From Candidatus Skiveiella danica (GTDB lineage Bacteria > Pseudomonadota > Gammaproteobacteria > Burkholderiales > Burkholderiaceae_C): a DNA stretch of 64,000 bases. The stretch spans positions 79,501 through 143,500 of the forward strand of contig JADKHE010000006.1 of the NCBI GenBank assembly GCA_016721925.1, written 5' to 3'. Of the stretch, positions 45,383 to 54,790 are shown one piece after another. The notes beneath the pieces are model-generated. The model worked only from the letters and a program-made list of their open reading frames with translations, had not been told where the DNA came from and made no database searches. Position numbers and translations under genes: made by a program. Each line of letters starts with the position of its first letter. Positions within the stretch are counted from its first letter, which is position 1.

Positions 45383-46701
45383 CTGAATCCGTGACCTCAA
45401 ATTTCAGCGACCCGATTTGAACCTGAATTTACCGAATATCCGAGCAAAATCCTGTGAAACTGCCGAGCCAAGCCCTTGCGCCACCCTTGCGGACTTGCTC
45501 GCGGGGATTTTGGACTGGGTTTGTGTTGGTACCGGCCCCTACCGCCCAAGGCTGCGCCAGCCCGAGGCTTGCGGACAGTGCAGATTTCAGGCTGTGGAAT
45601 TTCGATGCTTGGACGGCGCCGCTACGCAGCCCTGAGCTGGCCATAGTGCCGCTCAAACACCGCAAAGCCACTGTCTGCCTCACCCAGACCCAGAATCCAG
45701 CGCCCGGCATGCCGGATCATCCGGCCCGCCTTGAACATCATCTCCTGCATCACCGTCTTGATGCGCCGGCGCTTGGCCGTGTGGCGCATCGGCGCATCCG
45801 GCTCGTTGAGCGTGTTCTGGCCGATCAAGCGCAACAAGTTCATCGCCTCCACCGGCGCGCGGCGCGGGTTCCACTTGATGATGAAGGCGATCTCGCGCGA
45901 CAACGCACTGCGCCTGCGCCGCGATCTCCTGCATCAGGCGCGTGCTGCAAAAGCCGGAATCGGCACGCACCAGCAAAGGGCCTGAGACCAGACCGGCGGC
46001 CATGGGCAAGGCACGCTCAAAGTTGTACTCGCTCAAAAGCGCCGAATGCTGCACACCGGGGCGCGGGGCCAACTCCAGGCAGTAACCCAGACTGCCGAGA
46101 TACACCGCAAACGGACAGTAGCCATCGACTCCGGCGTAGGTGCGCCCCACCAGTTCCTTGGCCGTACCGCTGTTGTCCATGGCAAAGTTGTCCAGGTCAA
46201 CCGGGGTGTAGCCACAGGGCAGAGCGCCAAACTCAATGGACTTGCCTGCGATGCGGCTGCCCAGCAGCCCCAGGTTGATTTGAGCGGCAAGATCAAACCA
46301 GGAAGAGGCGTTGGCGTCCAGCCGCTGGCGCAGGGTGGGGCTGGACGGCACGGCGCGCAGGCCGAGCGCGCGCATGAAGAATTTGTTGTCCCGAAAGTTC
46401 TCGATGGCGTCGAAGTCGTTCTTGCCCAGACACAGCAGCCCGATATAGCTCTTGAGCAGGTCGCTGTTGGCAACGCCAGAGCGAACCGGGAAGGCGGGAT
46501 CAATCAAGGCGGGGGCGTTGATTCGCTTGAGGTATTTGCCAACGAGTGCCAGACCGGCGTGGGAGCTGAGGTTGTAGGGCAGTTTCTTGATAATGAAGTC
46601 GGTCATGGACGGGCTCACCTTCAGGGTTCCCGTATTCTACACCTAAGTCATTGATTTTATTGAAGAAAATGGAAATATTTTGGCTGAAGTCACGGATTCA
46701 G
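45383..46701. mobile_element. IS1380-family element, internally deleted but with both inverted repeats
   Basis: The left end is CTGAATCCGTGACCTCA (45383-45399); the right end read inwards is CTGAATCCGTGACTTCA (46701-46685), 16 of 17 identical. Length is about 1.32 kb, whereas complete IS1380 elements are near 1.7 kb. The missing length matches the internal deletion seen in the transposase. No four-base target duplication is evident at the two ends. Confidence 0.85.
45622..46618 (-). pseudogene. IS1380-family transposase, frameshifted and internally deleted
   Basis: The N-terminal 230 residues are good IS1380 (LALVGKYLKRINAPALIDPAF, LKSYIGLLCLGKNDFDAIENF, ADSGFCSTRLMQEIAAQA). A frameshift follows at about 45903-45915. 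The second frame gives SREIAFIIKWNPRRAPVEA, which joins directly to MNLLRLIGQNTLNEPDAP at about 45841-45850. In full-length members roughly 140 residues separate these, so part of the catalytic region is lost. It could only be moved by an enzyme supplied in trans. Confidence 0.88.
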
Positions 46702-46741
46702 ATATTATATTAGACTTTTAGGGGGTTCTCTATGAATTACT

Positions 46742-47223
46742 TTACACCTTATCAGCGAAGGCCCCACCCGTGTACGTACCTGGGCACCCAAGGGTCAAAC
46801 ACCCATCATCCAATTTCACTTCAACTGGCATCACATCTCTGTCATCGCGGGCCTCACGCCAACCAATTGCTTGTTCCGGCGTCACGAAGGCAGCATCAAG
46901 AAGGAAGAGCTTGTCGAATTCCTCAAGGCGCTCAAGGCTCATCTGAAACAGCCCCTGTTGGTGATATGGGATGGCGCCAGGTCGCACCACAGCGACTACG
47001 TGGACAGCCTGGACGGGCATATTCAAATTGCCTATCTGCCACCCTACGCCCCGACCTCAATCCGGTGGAATACCTGTGGGCTAGGCCCAAGCGTCATGCC
47101 ATGGCCAACTACTGCCCGGACAACCTGAGCGAGTTGCAAACGACCGCACGCAACAAGCTCAAGAGTGCGCAGAAGCGACCCACGATCATCGCCGCTTGCT
47201 GGGCGCAGGCTAATCTTTGGTGA
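46742..47223 (+). pseudogene. IS630-type transposase fragment
   Basis: Only the DDE half remains: SEGPTRVRTWAPKGQTPI, QFHFNWHHISVIAGL, VIWDGARSHHSDYVD, then a frameshift near 47050 and DLNPVEYLW...LKSAQKRPTIIAACWAQ in a second frame. A nine-base direct repeat, ATGAATTAC, flanks the fragment (46732-46740 and 47228-47236). No N-terminal HTH domain is present. Confidence 0.78.
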
Positions 47224-47289
47224 TGTCATGAATTACGAAAAGATCAATAGAACCCCACGAGGTGAAGCCTTTTTCAGAGATATCACCGT

Positions 47290-48245
47290 ATGAATTCACA
47301 ACCACCCCGTATCCAACTCCTGATTCCCGTCTATAACGAAGCGCGGGTCATAGAGGAGAATCTGCGGAAAATCGTCGCTATTGCTGCGGCCATTGAACCC
47401 GATTGCAGGCTCACCATCCTGATCGTCGATGACGGATCAAAGGATGGCACGCCGGATGCCTTGGTGCGTTTTTGTCAGACCGAGTCGCGTGCCCGATGGA
47501 TTGGTTTTACGCGCAATTTCGGCAGGAGGCTGCCGTCAAGCCGGCCTTGAGAATTCGGATGCGGATGCGGTCATCATCCTCGACAGCGACCTTCAGCACC
47601 CCCCGGAGCTGATCCCGCAAATGATTCAACTCTGGCGTAGCAGCGCCAAGGTTGTCGAGGCGTACAAAACGCATCGCGGGCAGGAAAAATTCAGCAGCAA
47701 ACTTTTTTCCTCCGGCTTTTACGCACTCTTTCATATGCTTACCGGCCTCGACCTGCGCGGACAATCCGACTACAAGCTCCTCGACCGAATCGTCGTCGAT
47801 GAATTATTGAAATTGCACGAGCGTGGCCGTTTCTTCCGCGGCCTCATTCAGTGGATGAGTTATCCAACCGCCCGCATTCCTTTCGTGGTTCCGTAAAGGG
47901 CCGGTGGCAACAGCAGCTGGAACCAGCTCAAACTTATACGCTATGCCTTGCACAACATCCACCTCCTTTTCGGCCATTCCGCTGCACTTGGTATCCTGGT
48001 GCGGGTTGTTTACCTTGGTGATCAGCGTGCTTTTTGGCGGGGTTGCACTGTTCCAGAAATGGAAAGGTCAAGCTGCCGACGGGTTTACCACGGTCATCTT
48101 GCTACAGATTTTTTTCAGCGGTGCCTTGATGCTCAGCCTCGGGGTCATTGGCCACTACCTTGGCCGCATCCATGAAGAATTGAAACGCCGCCCAGCGTAC
48201 GTTCTGCGCCCAGACTCGCATTCGACGCTAGGCGGTCACCCATGA
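47290..48245 (+). pseudogene. GtrB/ArnC-like glycosyltransferase, multiply broken
   Basis: A bactoprenol-linked glucosyl/aminosugar transferase of about 315 residues is recognisable across frames: IQLLIPVYNEARVIEENLRK and ILIVDDGSKDGT, then NFG, then AGLENSDADAVIILDSDLQHPPEL through the FRGLIQWM segment, then RAGGNSSWNQLKLIRYALHN, then two C-terminal helices and IGHYLGRIHEELKRRPAYVL. Damage includes two one-base losses near 47523-47535, a TAA at 47896-47898, and a one-base gain near 47956. Such genes work with a flippase and a GtrII-type enzyme, both also broken nearby. Confidence 0.85.
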
Positions 48246-48578
48246 AAGCGGCCTACTGGGTTGTCATCGCCGTTTTTTGCAACGTTGGTGCTCAAGTCGC
48301 CCTGAAAATGGGTGCCACCACCGAGCTGGGTCGCTGGCAGACTTGGCTGTCGCCGGCCATCATCATCGGGCTTGGCCTCTATGGCCTGAGCTTTATCCTG
48401 ACTATCGGGATTTATGCAATACCCGCTGAGCGTCATTTCGCCGCTCATGGCGGGTGCCATTTTCATGCTGATCACCTTGGCCTCTGCGCTTCTTTTCGCC
48501 GAACCGCTGACACTTCAGAAAGTCGGTGGCATTGCGCTGATCGTCTCGGGTATTGCTCTCTTGTCGCAGATCGATTAA
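48242..48578 (+). pseudogene. Small EamA-like flippase, frameshifted
   Basis: Begins MKAAYWVVIAVFCNVGAQVAL in an ATGA overlap with the broken glycosyltransferase and has a second helix, IIIGLGLYGLSFILTI. At about 48415-48420 the frame shifts by one base and continues as YPLSVISPLMAGAIFMLITL and LQKVGGIALIVSGIALLSQID. Joined, it would be about 111 residues with four helices, a GtrA/ArnEF-like partner of the preceding gene. Confidence 0.8.
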
Positions 48579-48718
48579 AACGGTCATTTCACCAGTTTTC
48601 CGGCCAAGAGTTTCGCGTGCGTATCCCTTTCTGCGGCAGGTCGGCACGCGCTTTTCAGCGCGGTAGAGGATTTTTCCGTCACGCATGGCCCAACACTGTT
48701 GACGCCGACATCAGTTAA

Positions 48719-50181
48719 TCACGACGACGACAACTCCATCCTGAATGAAGACAGAACCTTATGTGGCCAGTGCGCAAATCCTTTATCAGGCGTAGTCAGT
48801 TTTGTTTTATCGAAACCTATGACTGGCGCAAAGCGGGGGTCAATATGCCTGAATATCCATTCACGCGACCAGTCCGCAGCTCTAGCTGTATTTGGAACGC
48901 CGCGGGGCGCTGTTGAAACTCCCTTGTTATAGATCACGACAAGGGGTATCGGTCCTTCTATCGGGATGTCGCTATTGATTACGACTTCATCGATGCGCGA
49001 AATTATTCTGTTGGTGGCGAAGAAGTCATTACGCGACGACAGGTACTCGTCAAACGCAGAGTTGGAAATCTGAACCGCGGTAAAGAAAAGGAAGGCAGAG
49101 GCCATTGCCACGCTGAACATTGAAAAAGCGAAGGACTTGCGATTTTCTGTGCGGTCCAGTGCCATTTCCATTGGCAGGGCGATAAAGATGGCATGAACTG
49201 CAGCGTATGCGATCAGCGCTCGCGGCCCAAATTGATCGACGGAGACCGAAACGAAGGCCAAGCAGAATGGAGTAAGCAGCAGGACACCACACAGTGCCGC
49301 GCAGAGTATCAAAGTTGATCGTCTTTTCTGTTGAACGAAGAGAAATGCCCCCAGAACGAAGGACGCCATGAACGCCCATACCCCTGCTTTTATCAGCGGA
49401 CTGTAATAGGGCAGGTCTTTCCTGACGGCAGCCCGTGGCCAATGAAGATTGCGACGAGTTCCCGGTGGTTTAAGAGCAGCGATGAGAATGAAATCCCCGA
49501 ACGATTGGAAAGCGGGATGCCGCTGACGGCAGGGGAAAGTTGCGTCAAAACATAATACAAAATGAGGCTTGCCAGCATTCCGATTATCCCGATAAGAAGC
49601 TTCTTAGTGGCTTCACGATACATCCCGGATAAGACGAGGTAGATTGATGCACCGACCAAAACTGTAGCGGCAACTTGGATGCTCGGCTGAAATAGGGATG
49701 GAGCGATACTAAATAGAGAAATTCCAACAAACCACCGGCCTTTGAGGATGAAATAAAGGCCGCCGATGGCGCAGAGGTTGGCCAAGGAGTAGGCGAAGCG
49801 GGAGCTGTCAAACGAGAGGTAGCTTGCATAATATAAAGATACGATCGATACCAGAATGTAAACGGAGACCGATGCGGCACGTTTAATACCAATAATTTGC
49901 GCGGATAGCAAGGCTGCAAACGCGAGCGTGATGATTCCAGCCAAAAATGCGAATACACCCGATGGATTGGTATCGAAAATAACCTTCTGAATAAAATACA
50001 AACCCCAGCGCCCCGATGCCAGATAGGGGTAATAGTCCTGCGCCGCGGGTTGTGCCTGTATGAGGTCGTCCGCGTTGTATGCGGGCATGACAGCCATGGT
50101 GCTGTAAGCCAAAAAGCTGGCAAACAAACAGAAAAAGAAATGTCCCGATGTGAACCGCTGGCGAAAGATGTTGATGGTCAT
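48719..50181 (-). pseudogene. GtrII-like polytopic glucosyltransferase, frameshifted
   Basis: The N-terminal part (from 50181) has NIFRQRFTSGHFFFCLFASF, a loop with NADDLIQAQPAAQDYYPYLASGRWG (the Asp-Asp and ASGRWG pattern of GtrII-type GT-C enzymes) and many helices. At about 49414-49420 it loses the frame after HGLPSGK. The second half runs from about 49400 to a stop at 48719, with FVLGAFLFVQQKRRSTLIL and a soluble C-terminal tail. Joined length is about 485 residues. It would transfer a sugar from bactoprenol to a surface glycan. Confidence 0.78.
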
Positions 50182-50779
50182 GAGGTACGATTTACCCGTG
50201 GCGGGCGTTGACAACCCAGGCGGCAATGCCCTCGCTCTCCAGCGGCTTTTCAGTGCTTGTGACCCCAGAGTAAAAACCCATCCCGGCCTTCCACCACCAG
50301 CGACAATGGTTCTCAGAAGTTTCCTTTTGCTCCATTGTCTTCGAAAAAATAGTCCGCCAGCGACCAGAAGCGGCGGGAGAATGAGCAGCAAGAGCAGCCA
50401 GCGATTTGGGCTCGAATAGCCTTCAACCTCATAGAAAGAGACCCAGGCCGGCGACTTGTGAACAGGCAGGGTCGCTGCTGGTTTGAATTTCAAACGAGAC
50501 CGGTCCATTCGGTGTCATATTCGGAAACAAGACCACCCTGCCCAAAGCGATCGGTTGGGCGAGCGAAATCATGAATGAGCCCGGAGCACCTCCCCCCAGG
50601 TTCCTGTTGGTCTTCATGTCTCCGTCAGTGATGGCGCCAGGCGGGCCAAATTGCGCCTGGGTACACGACGCGCAGGTGTCGGTCACGGTAGCGCCGAGCA
50701 GCAGATTCTGCGCGCTGGCGACCGAGACGCCGAGTGTGGTGATGCAAACAAAGACCAGCCGCAAGAGTGCCCGATTCAT
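50182..50779 (-). pseudogene. Exported discoidin-like protein with C-terminal membrane segment, frameshifted
   Basis: The start MNRALLRLVFVCITTLGVSVASAQ is a clear signal peptide. The mature part, LGATVTDTCASCTQAQFG, then AITDGDMKTNRN and GPVSFEIQTSSDP, resembles an F5/8C (discoidin) carbohydrate-binding module. The frame is lost near 50440-50470 and resumes as PAWVSFYEVEGYSSP followed by NRWLLLLLILPPLLVAGGLFFRR, a membrane segment with basic residues. No stop separates it from the GtrII-like frame below, so the end is uncertain. Confidence 0.6.
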
Positions 50780-50847
50780 GGGTTGGGTATTGAAACGCAA
50801 TCTGGGGATAGTGTAGTGGTTCAAAATGCTGCTTTGAAAACTTGGGA

Positions 50848-51807
50848 TCAGTCGGGCAAATCGACGTGAATGGGTCGGCGTGGCATATTCGCGACATCGA
50901 AGGCGACAAACGCCAGCAACAACTGCAACCCTACCAGCGTTGGCAGGGCCGCCAGCATGATTGTGCCCATGGGGGCTGCAGTGCCGGTTGTGATGGACCT
51001 TGCCCAGTGGATTACGCCGAAAAGCAGGCCGAACAGCAGCATGCCTGATCCGGCAACCAGTTCCAGCGAGGCCACAGTCATGTCGCGCAGGAAGTAGTTG
51101 TAGAAGATCCGTTTGCTGAAATTGCGCAAGTGCTTGCCAGCGAATTCAAGAAAGATCTTGTGAATCTTCAGGTTGCTGATTTCCGTGCCATACCGCGCAT
51201 CCATTGGAATGTCCACCACGACCGCCCGCACCGTATTCAACCGGAACAGCAGGTCGGTTTCAAAGAAATAGCGTTCACTGATCTTTTCCATCGGCAGGTG
51301 GCGCAATACCTTTGCATGGATTGCGGTAAACCCGTTGGTGACATCAAACAAATTCCAGTATCCGGTTGACAGCTTGGCGACCAATGAAAGCAGTGCGTTG
51401 CCCACCAGGCGCATGGCAGGCATGCGGTCCACTTGCGCCAGGTCGTAGAACCGATTGCCCTTCGTGTAGTCTGCCTGCCCTTTGACGATCGGGGCGACAA
51501 ACAGCGGAATCAGGCAAGGATCCATTTGGCCATCACCATCCACTTTCACAACGATATCAGCGCCGTTGCGCAGTGCCTCGGCGTAGCCCGTCATGACTGC
51601 GCCACCGACGCCGCGATTGACCGTATGTCTCAAGACCTTGACACGAGGGTCCTGACAGCGTTCGGACACAAAATCACCGCTGTTCTGCGGGCACGCATCA
51701 TCCACCACGTACACCTGAGTCACCTCCGGTCCCAGGCGGGCGATGACGTCCAGAATATGGTCCTTCACACAGAAGCAAGGAATCACGACTGCAACAACGG
51801 TAGTCAT
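50848..51807 (-). CDS. Family 2 glycosyltransferase with C-terminal membrane helices
   Basis: 319 residues, intact. GT-A core: VVAVVIPCFCVKDHILDVI, VYVVDDACPQNSGD, NRGVGGAVMTGYAEAL, KVDGDGQMDP and FETDLLFRLN. Two hydrophobic helices end the protein (LELVAGSGMLLFGLLFGVI and TIMLAALPTLVGLQLLLAFVAF). This layout suits a polyprenyl-phosphate hexosyltransferase of the DPM1 type. Confidence 0.87.
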   Translation of the reverse strand: MTTVVAVVIPCFCVKDHILDVIARLGPEVTQVYVVDDACPQNSGDFVSERCQDPRVKVLRHTVNRGVGGAVMTGYAEALRNGADIVVKVDGDGQMDPCLIPLFVAPIVKGQADYTKGNRFYDLAQVDRMPAMRLVGNALLSLVAKLSTGYWNLFDVTNGFTAIHAKVLRHLPMEKISERYFFETDLLFRLNTVRAVVVDIPMDARYGTEISNLKIHKIFLEFAGKHLRNFSKRIFYNYFLRDMTVASLELVAGSGMLLFGLLFGVIHWARSITTGTAAPMGTIMLAALPTLVGLQLLLAFVAFDVANMPRRPIHVDLPD

Positions 51808-51889
51808 CAGGAAAAAATTTCAGAGATTGGGCCGAGGCGCGGGCAACACAACTCGCGTGCCATCCCGCAACCTGAGTGGGCCGGTGTCA

Positions 51890-52858
51890 TCATGCCACTG
51901 GCTCGGTCAGGGGCATGAATGGTAGCAAGTCAGCGGCCCACCACCCTCCCGGGTTGGCCATGATCGCGGCTGACATGAAACTGTAAACCCGATCAATTGT
52001 TGCCGGATCATTCGACGGCCCCGGTTCGCACAATGTCAATTCGTACCTGCCATTTGCAGTCGGCGCGCAGATGAAACCGCCAAGGTCACTGCCGGTGCGT
52101 TGGGCCAGTCGCACGGCACCCGCTGCCAGCGTGCGTCGCCCGCCGAGGAAGTTCACAGACATCGCCGCACCGCCGGGTAGCACCGGGGCGTCTGCCAGCA
52201 CCACCAGCGTTTCGTGTTGCTCCAGCATGCGGTAGAACGGCCGCAGCCCGGACTCCATGTCAATGACGCGCCCGCCATTCAAGTAGGTTTCAAGGCCACG
52301 GTACTTGTCATCAAAATGTCGCCGCACCGCCGGATCCACGCGAGGATCCTGAGTCACGGAAGAAGACATCGAATTGACGACGCCGCCCGTGCGGCCGAGA
52401 AAGGCGATGCCCAGACAGAAACTTTCGTAATGCGGTGTCAGCAAAACCAGGCCGCGGCTGCGCCCGGCGCAAACAATTGATGCGCCGGGCGGTGTGAAGA
52501 CACAGTGCAATTCCCGCACGCGGTCCGCGGCCAGCAGTTGCGCTTCGTACTCGTCACGGGCTTCAGCGACAAAACGCGCGTCGCGCCATGCCATCAGTTG
52601 GGACTCGTCGGCCGTTACCGGCAGGTGCCGAAAGCCCGCCAGGCTTTGTTGCCGAATGTGCCGAAACCCCAGCGCGACTGAACGCCAATCCCGGCCCGTT
52701 GCAGCGTTCAGGTGTCCCCGCAATTTTGCGAGCGAAAACCCCCAAGCCAACGGCAGACGGGCCAGAGACGGCAGCAGCCATGCGAAATCAAGATGGTGCA
52801 GCCACGAAACGCACCGCCAGATCAACTTGCGGGTTGGGGCTCCAAAGGATGATTTCAT
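51890..52858 (-). CDS. LpxL/HtrB-like acyltransferase family protein
   Basis: 322 residues. Similarity to lipid A-type acyltransferases is seen in LVLLTPHYESFCLGIAFLGR (the region of the HxxxxD/E motif), NSMSSSV, and ADAPVLPGGAAMSVNFLGGRRTLAAGAVRLAQRTGSDL, which corresponds to the conserved glycine and TGA region. It may acylate a glycolipid anchor or lipid intermediate of the surface polymer. The start at 52858 overlaps the upstream stop as ATGA. The family link is moderate. Confidence 0.65.
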   Translation of the reverse strand: MKSSFGAPTRKLIWRCVSWLHHLDFAWLLPSLARLPLAWGFSLAKLRGHLNAATGRDWRSVALGFRHIRQQSLAGFRHLPVTADESQLMAWRDARFVAEARDEYEAQLLAADRVRELHCVFTPPGASIVCAGRSRGLVLLTPHYESFCLGIAFLGRTGGVVNSMSSSVTQDPRVDPAVRRHFDDKYRGLETYLNGGRVIDMESGLRPFYRMLEQHETLVVLADAPVLPGGAAMSVNFLGGRRTLAAGAVRLAQRTGSDLGGFICAPTANGRYELTLCEPGPSNDPATIDRVYSFMSAAIMANPGGWWAADLLPFMPLTEPVA

Positions 52859-53598
52859 GGCGCCACCCAGGCGATCGAATCGACAAAGGCAGCCACATCC
52901 CCAGGCCGGGTGATTTCGAAACAGGGAGTGCTCACGGGCAGGCGGTGCGCCCATTTCAACTCGAAAGCATGTCCGTTTGCCTTGACACGCTCGAAAAGCT
53001 CGCGTGGCATCGGTCCGCTTGACGGCGTATCGGACCAATGCTCGCAATAGGCGTCCACAACCGCACTCGCCAGGCCGGCCTCCTGTGCCTGAAGCACCAG
53101 ATCCGTCGCATAGAAATCAAAACCGAGAGCCGGGTCCATTCTCAAAGGTGAATCCACGCGCACAGCCAGCAAGAGTTCATCAAGGCTGTTGACCGGGCAG
53201 GGCAGGGCGGCCGGTTCCTTCAACAACTGTCCCCGATCGAGCACATGTCCTGCCCGCACAGCGCTGCGTCCCGCGCCGCTGATTCCATAGGCGCCGGCCA
53301 CGGCCAGATTCGGAAATCTGAATCGCGCGTCGCGCAAGGCGGCCGCGAACCGGCGGTCCCAGCCTTCCGGCAAGAACACATCCTGATGGGCCCAGACCAG
53401 CCAGTCTGCCCGTGGGCGGCTGTCCAGGGTGGCATTGAACGCCATGGCTGCGGAGTCGCAATTGAAGTGGGCCACCCAAGGCAGGCCGCCGCGCTGAAGG
53501 CAGGGGGAGGCGGCGAGCCGAGCAGACAAAACGTCGATCCGGCTGACGCCCGTCACCAACATGAGATCGGGAAGTCGGATTGCCTCGGACATCAGCAA
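52855..53598 (-). CDS. GT-A glycosyltransferase-like protein (Glyco_tranf_2_5 type)
   Basis: 247 residues. The segment ADWLVWAHQDVFLPEGWDRRF is the hallmark of this glycosyltransferase-like family (His-Gln-Asp-Val), preceded by a Rossmann-like start and followed by VDSPLRMDPALGFDFYATDL with an acidic pair. Translationally coupled to the LpxL-like gene. ATGs at 53598 and 53592 are alternative starts. The 163 bases to its right, before the next gene, hold nothing I recognise. Confidence 0.72.
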   Translation of the reverse strand: MLMSEAIRLPDLMLVTGVSRIDVLSARLAASPCLQRGGLPWVAHFNCDSAAMAFNATLDSRPRADWLVWAHQDVFLPEGWDRRFAAALRDARFRFPNLAVAGAYGISGAGRSAVRAGHVLDRGQLLKEPAALPCPVNSLDELLLAVRVDSPLRMDPALGFDFYATDLVLQAQEAGLASAVVDAYCEHWSDTPSSGPMPRELFERVKANGHAFELKWAHRLPVSTPCFEITRPGDVAAFVDSIAWVAP

Positions 53599-53761
53599 CT
53601 CCTGTCGTCAAAAAAGGGGCTGGCAACGTGCCGTCTACACGGAACTTGGCCGGACCTATCGCCTCCAACCGAGGTGGAGTGGAGCTCGCCGTAAGCAGTC
53701 CATATAGACCGCAAGGCTTGATGTCCACCGAACGTTGGCCTGATATTCTTAATGAAATGCA

Positions 53762-54778
53762 TCATAGGAAGTCGGTGTCGCCTGCCATCAGCCACCAGTC
53801 AAGATGCTGCACCTGTTCCTCCGTCATGTCGGATGCCTTCGGTACGCCCAAAACGGCGGCCACCGAGCGCTGCGTCACGCCCGTGTCGGCCAGTCGAAGG
53901 GCCACGGCGGGCGAGGCCCATGTCGTCAGGCCGGCCGAACCCGACCGCGCGGCCTCCAGGCGAGCCAACGTGCATGCCATCGGCAACAGCGCGAGCGGAC
54001 CCACCCAATCCAGCCACTGCAGGTAATTCGGGGCTGCTACGGTCGGCCCGAGCACCACCACGCCGCACGGCAGCCTCTGCCAGGGGCGTCGAAGCTGCAC
54101 GAAACGGTAGGCTTGGTCGGGTCGCATGGCAAAGCGCCATCGCAGGTAGGCGGCATCGCGAACTCCCATGGAATACCGGCCTGCTTCTTGCTGCATTGCG
54201 GACCAGGCATGGTTGACCCTACGGTCAAATTCGGGGTGATCCACGGCCAGAGTTTCTGCACGCCATGACCATCCCGGACGAGGAAGGGCGCCAGTGCCGC
54301 TCCAACTCAGCGCCTCCACTGGTCCGCTATCCCAGCTAAGCCCCATCTTCACGGCCAGCCGCAAATGCCGTTCGTTCGGAAAGCCAAACGCGGCAAAAAA
54401 ATCCTTTCCAGGGCCCAGCCGGCTGGAGTAAAGCCTCTCCGACACGTGATAAAAAGGCCCGCGGCGCCTCAGGACACCCCGCCACTCGGGCGCCACCATC
54501 ACATCGCCGATCTGCAGGTCACGTGCCGGTCGGCCATGATGCAGCACGGTGCGCGGCGTGCCTCCGCAGTGCGCCACCAGTTCATTGCCTTGCCACAGAC
54601 CCACCGCCTCGCCGCCGCCATGGCGGTACTTCCAGTCAAACCAGGCTGCATCCACTGTCGAACCAAAAACACGGCGGTGCAGGCCCAAGACAGCTGTGCA
54701 ATCGGATGGGCCGACATCCCGAAGTGTAAAAACCGTTCCAGCGATCTCGAGCATCTGGGCTCCGGCGTCGTATGTCAT
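53762..54778 (-). CDS. GNAT-type acetyltransferase
   Basis: 338 residues. FTLRDVGPSDCTAVLGLHRRVFG and a central IGDVMVAPEWRGVLRRRGPFYHVSERL (the acetyl-CoA loop region) point to a GNAT fold, with a second GNAT-like half later in the protein. Such double-GNAT proteins appear in polysaccharide loci, perhaps modifying an aminosugar. It lies 12 bases after the wzt-like gene stop, counting in the opposite map direction, and is co-directional with the exporter genes. Confidence 0.7.
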   Translation of the reverse strand: MTYDAGAQMLEIAGTVFTLRDVGPSDCTAVLGLHRRVFGSTVDAAWFDWKYRHGGGEAVGLWQGNELVAHCGGTPRTVLHHGRPARDLQIGDVMVAPEWRGVLRRRGPFYHVSERLYSSRLGPGKDFFAAFGFPNERHLRLAVKMGLSWDSGPVEALSWSGTGALPRPGWSWRAETLAVDHPEFDRRVNHAWSAMQQEAGRYSMGVRDAAYLRWRFAMRPDQAYRFVQLRRPWQRLPCGVVVLGPTVAAPNYLQWLDWVGPLALLPMACTLARLEAARSGSAGLTTWASPAVALRLADTGVTQRSVAAVLGVPKASDMTEEQVQHLDWWLMAGDTDFL

Positions 54779-54790
54779 GGGCTGACGGTT

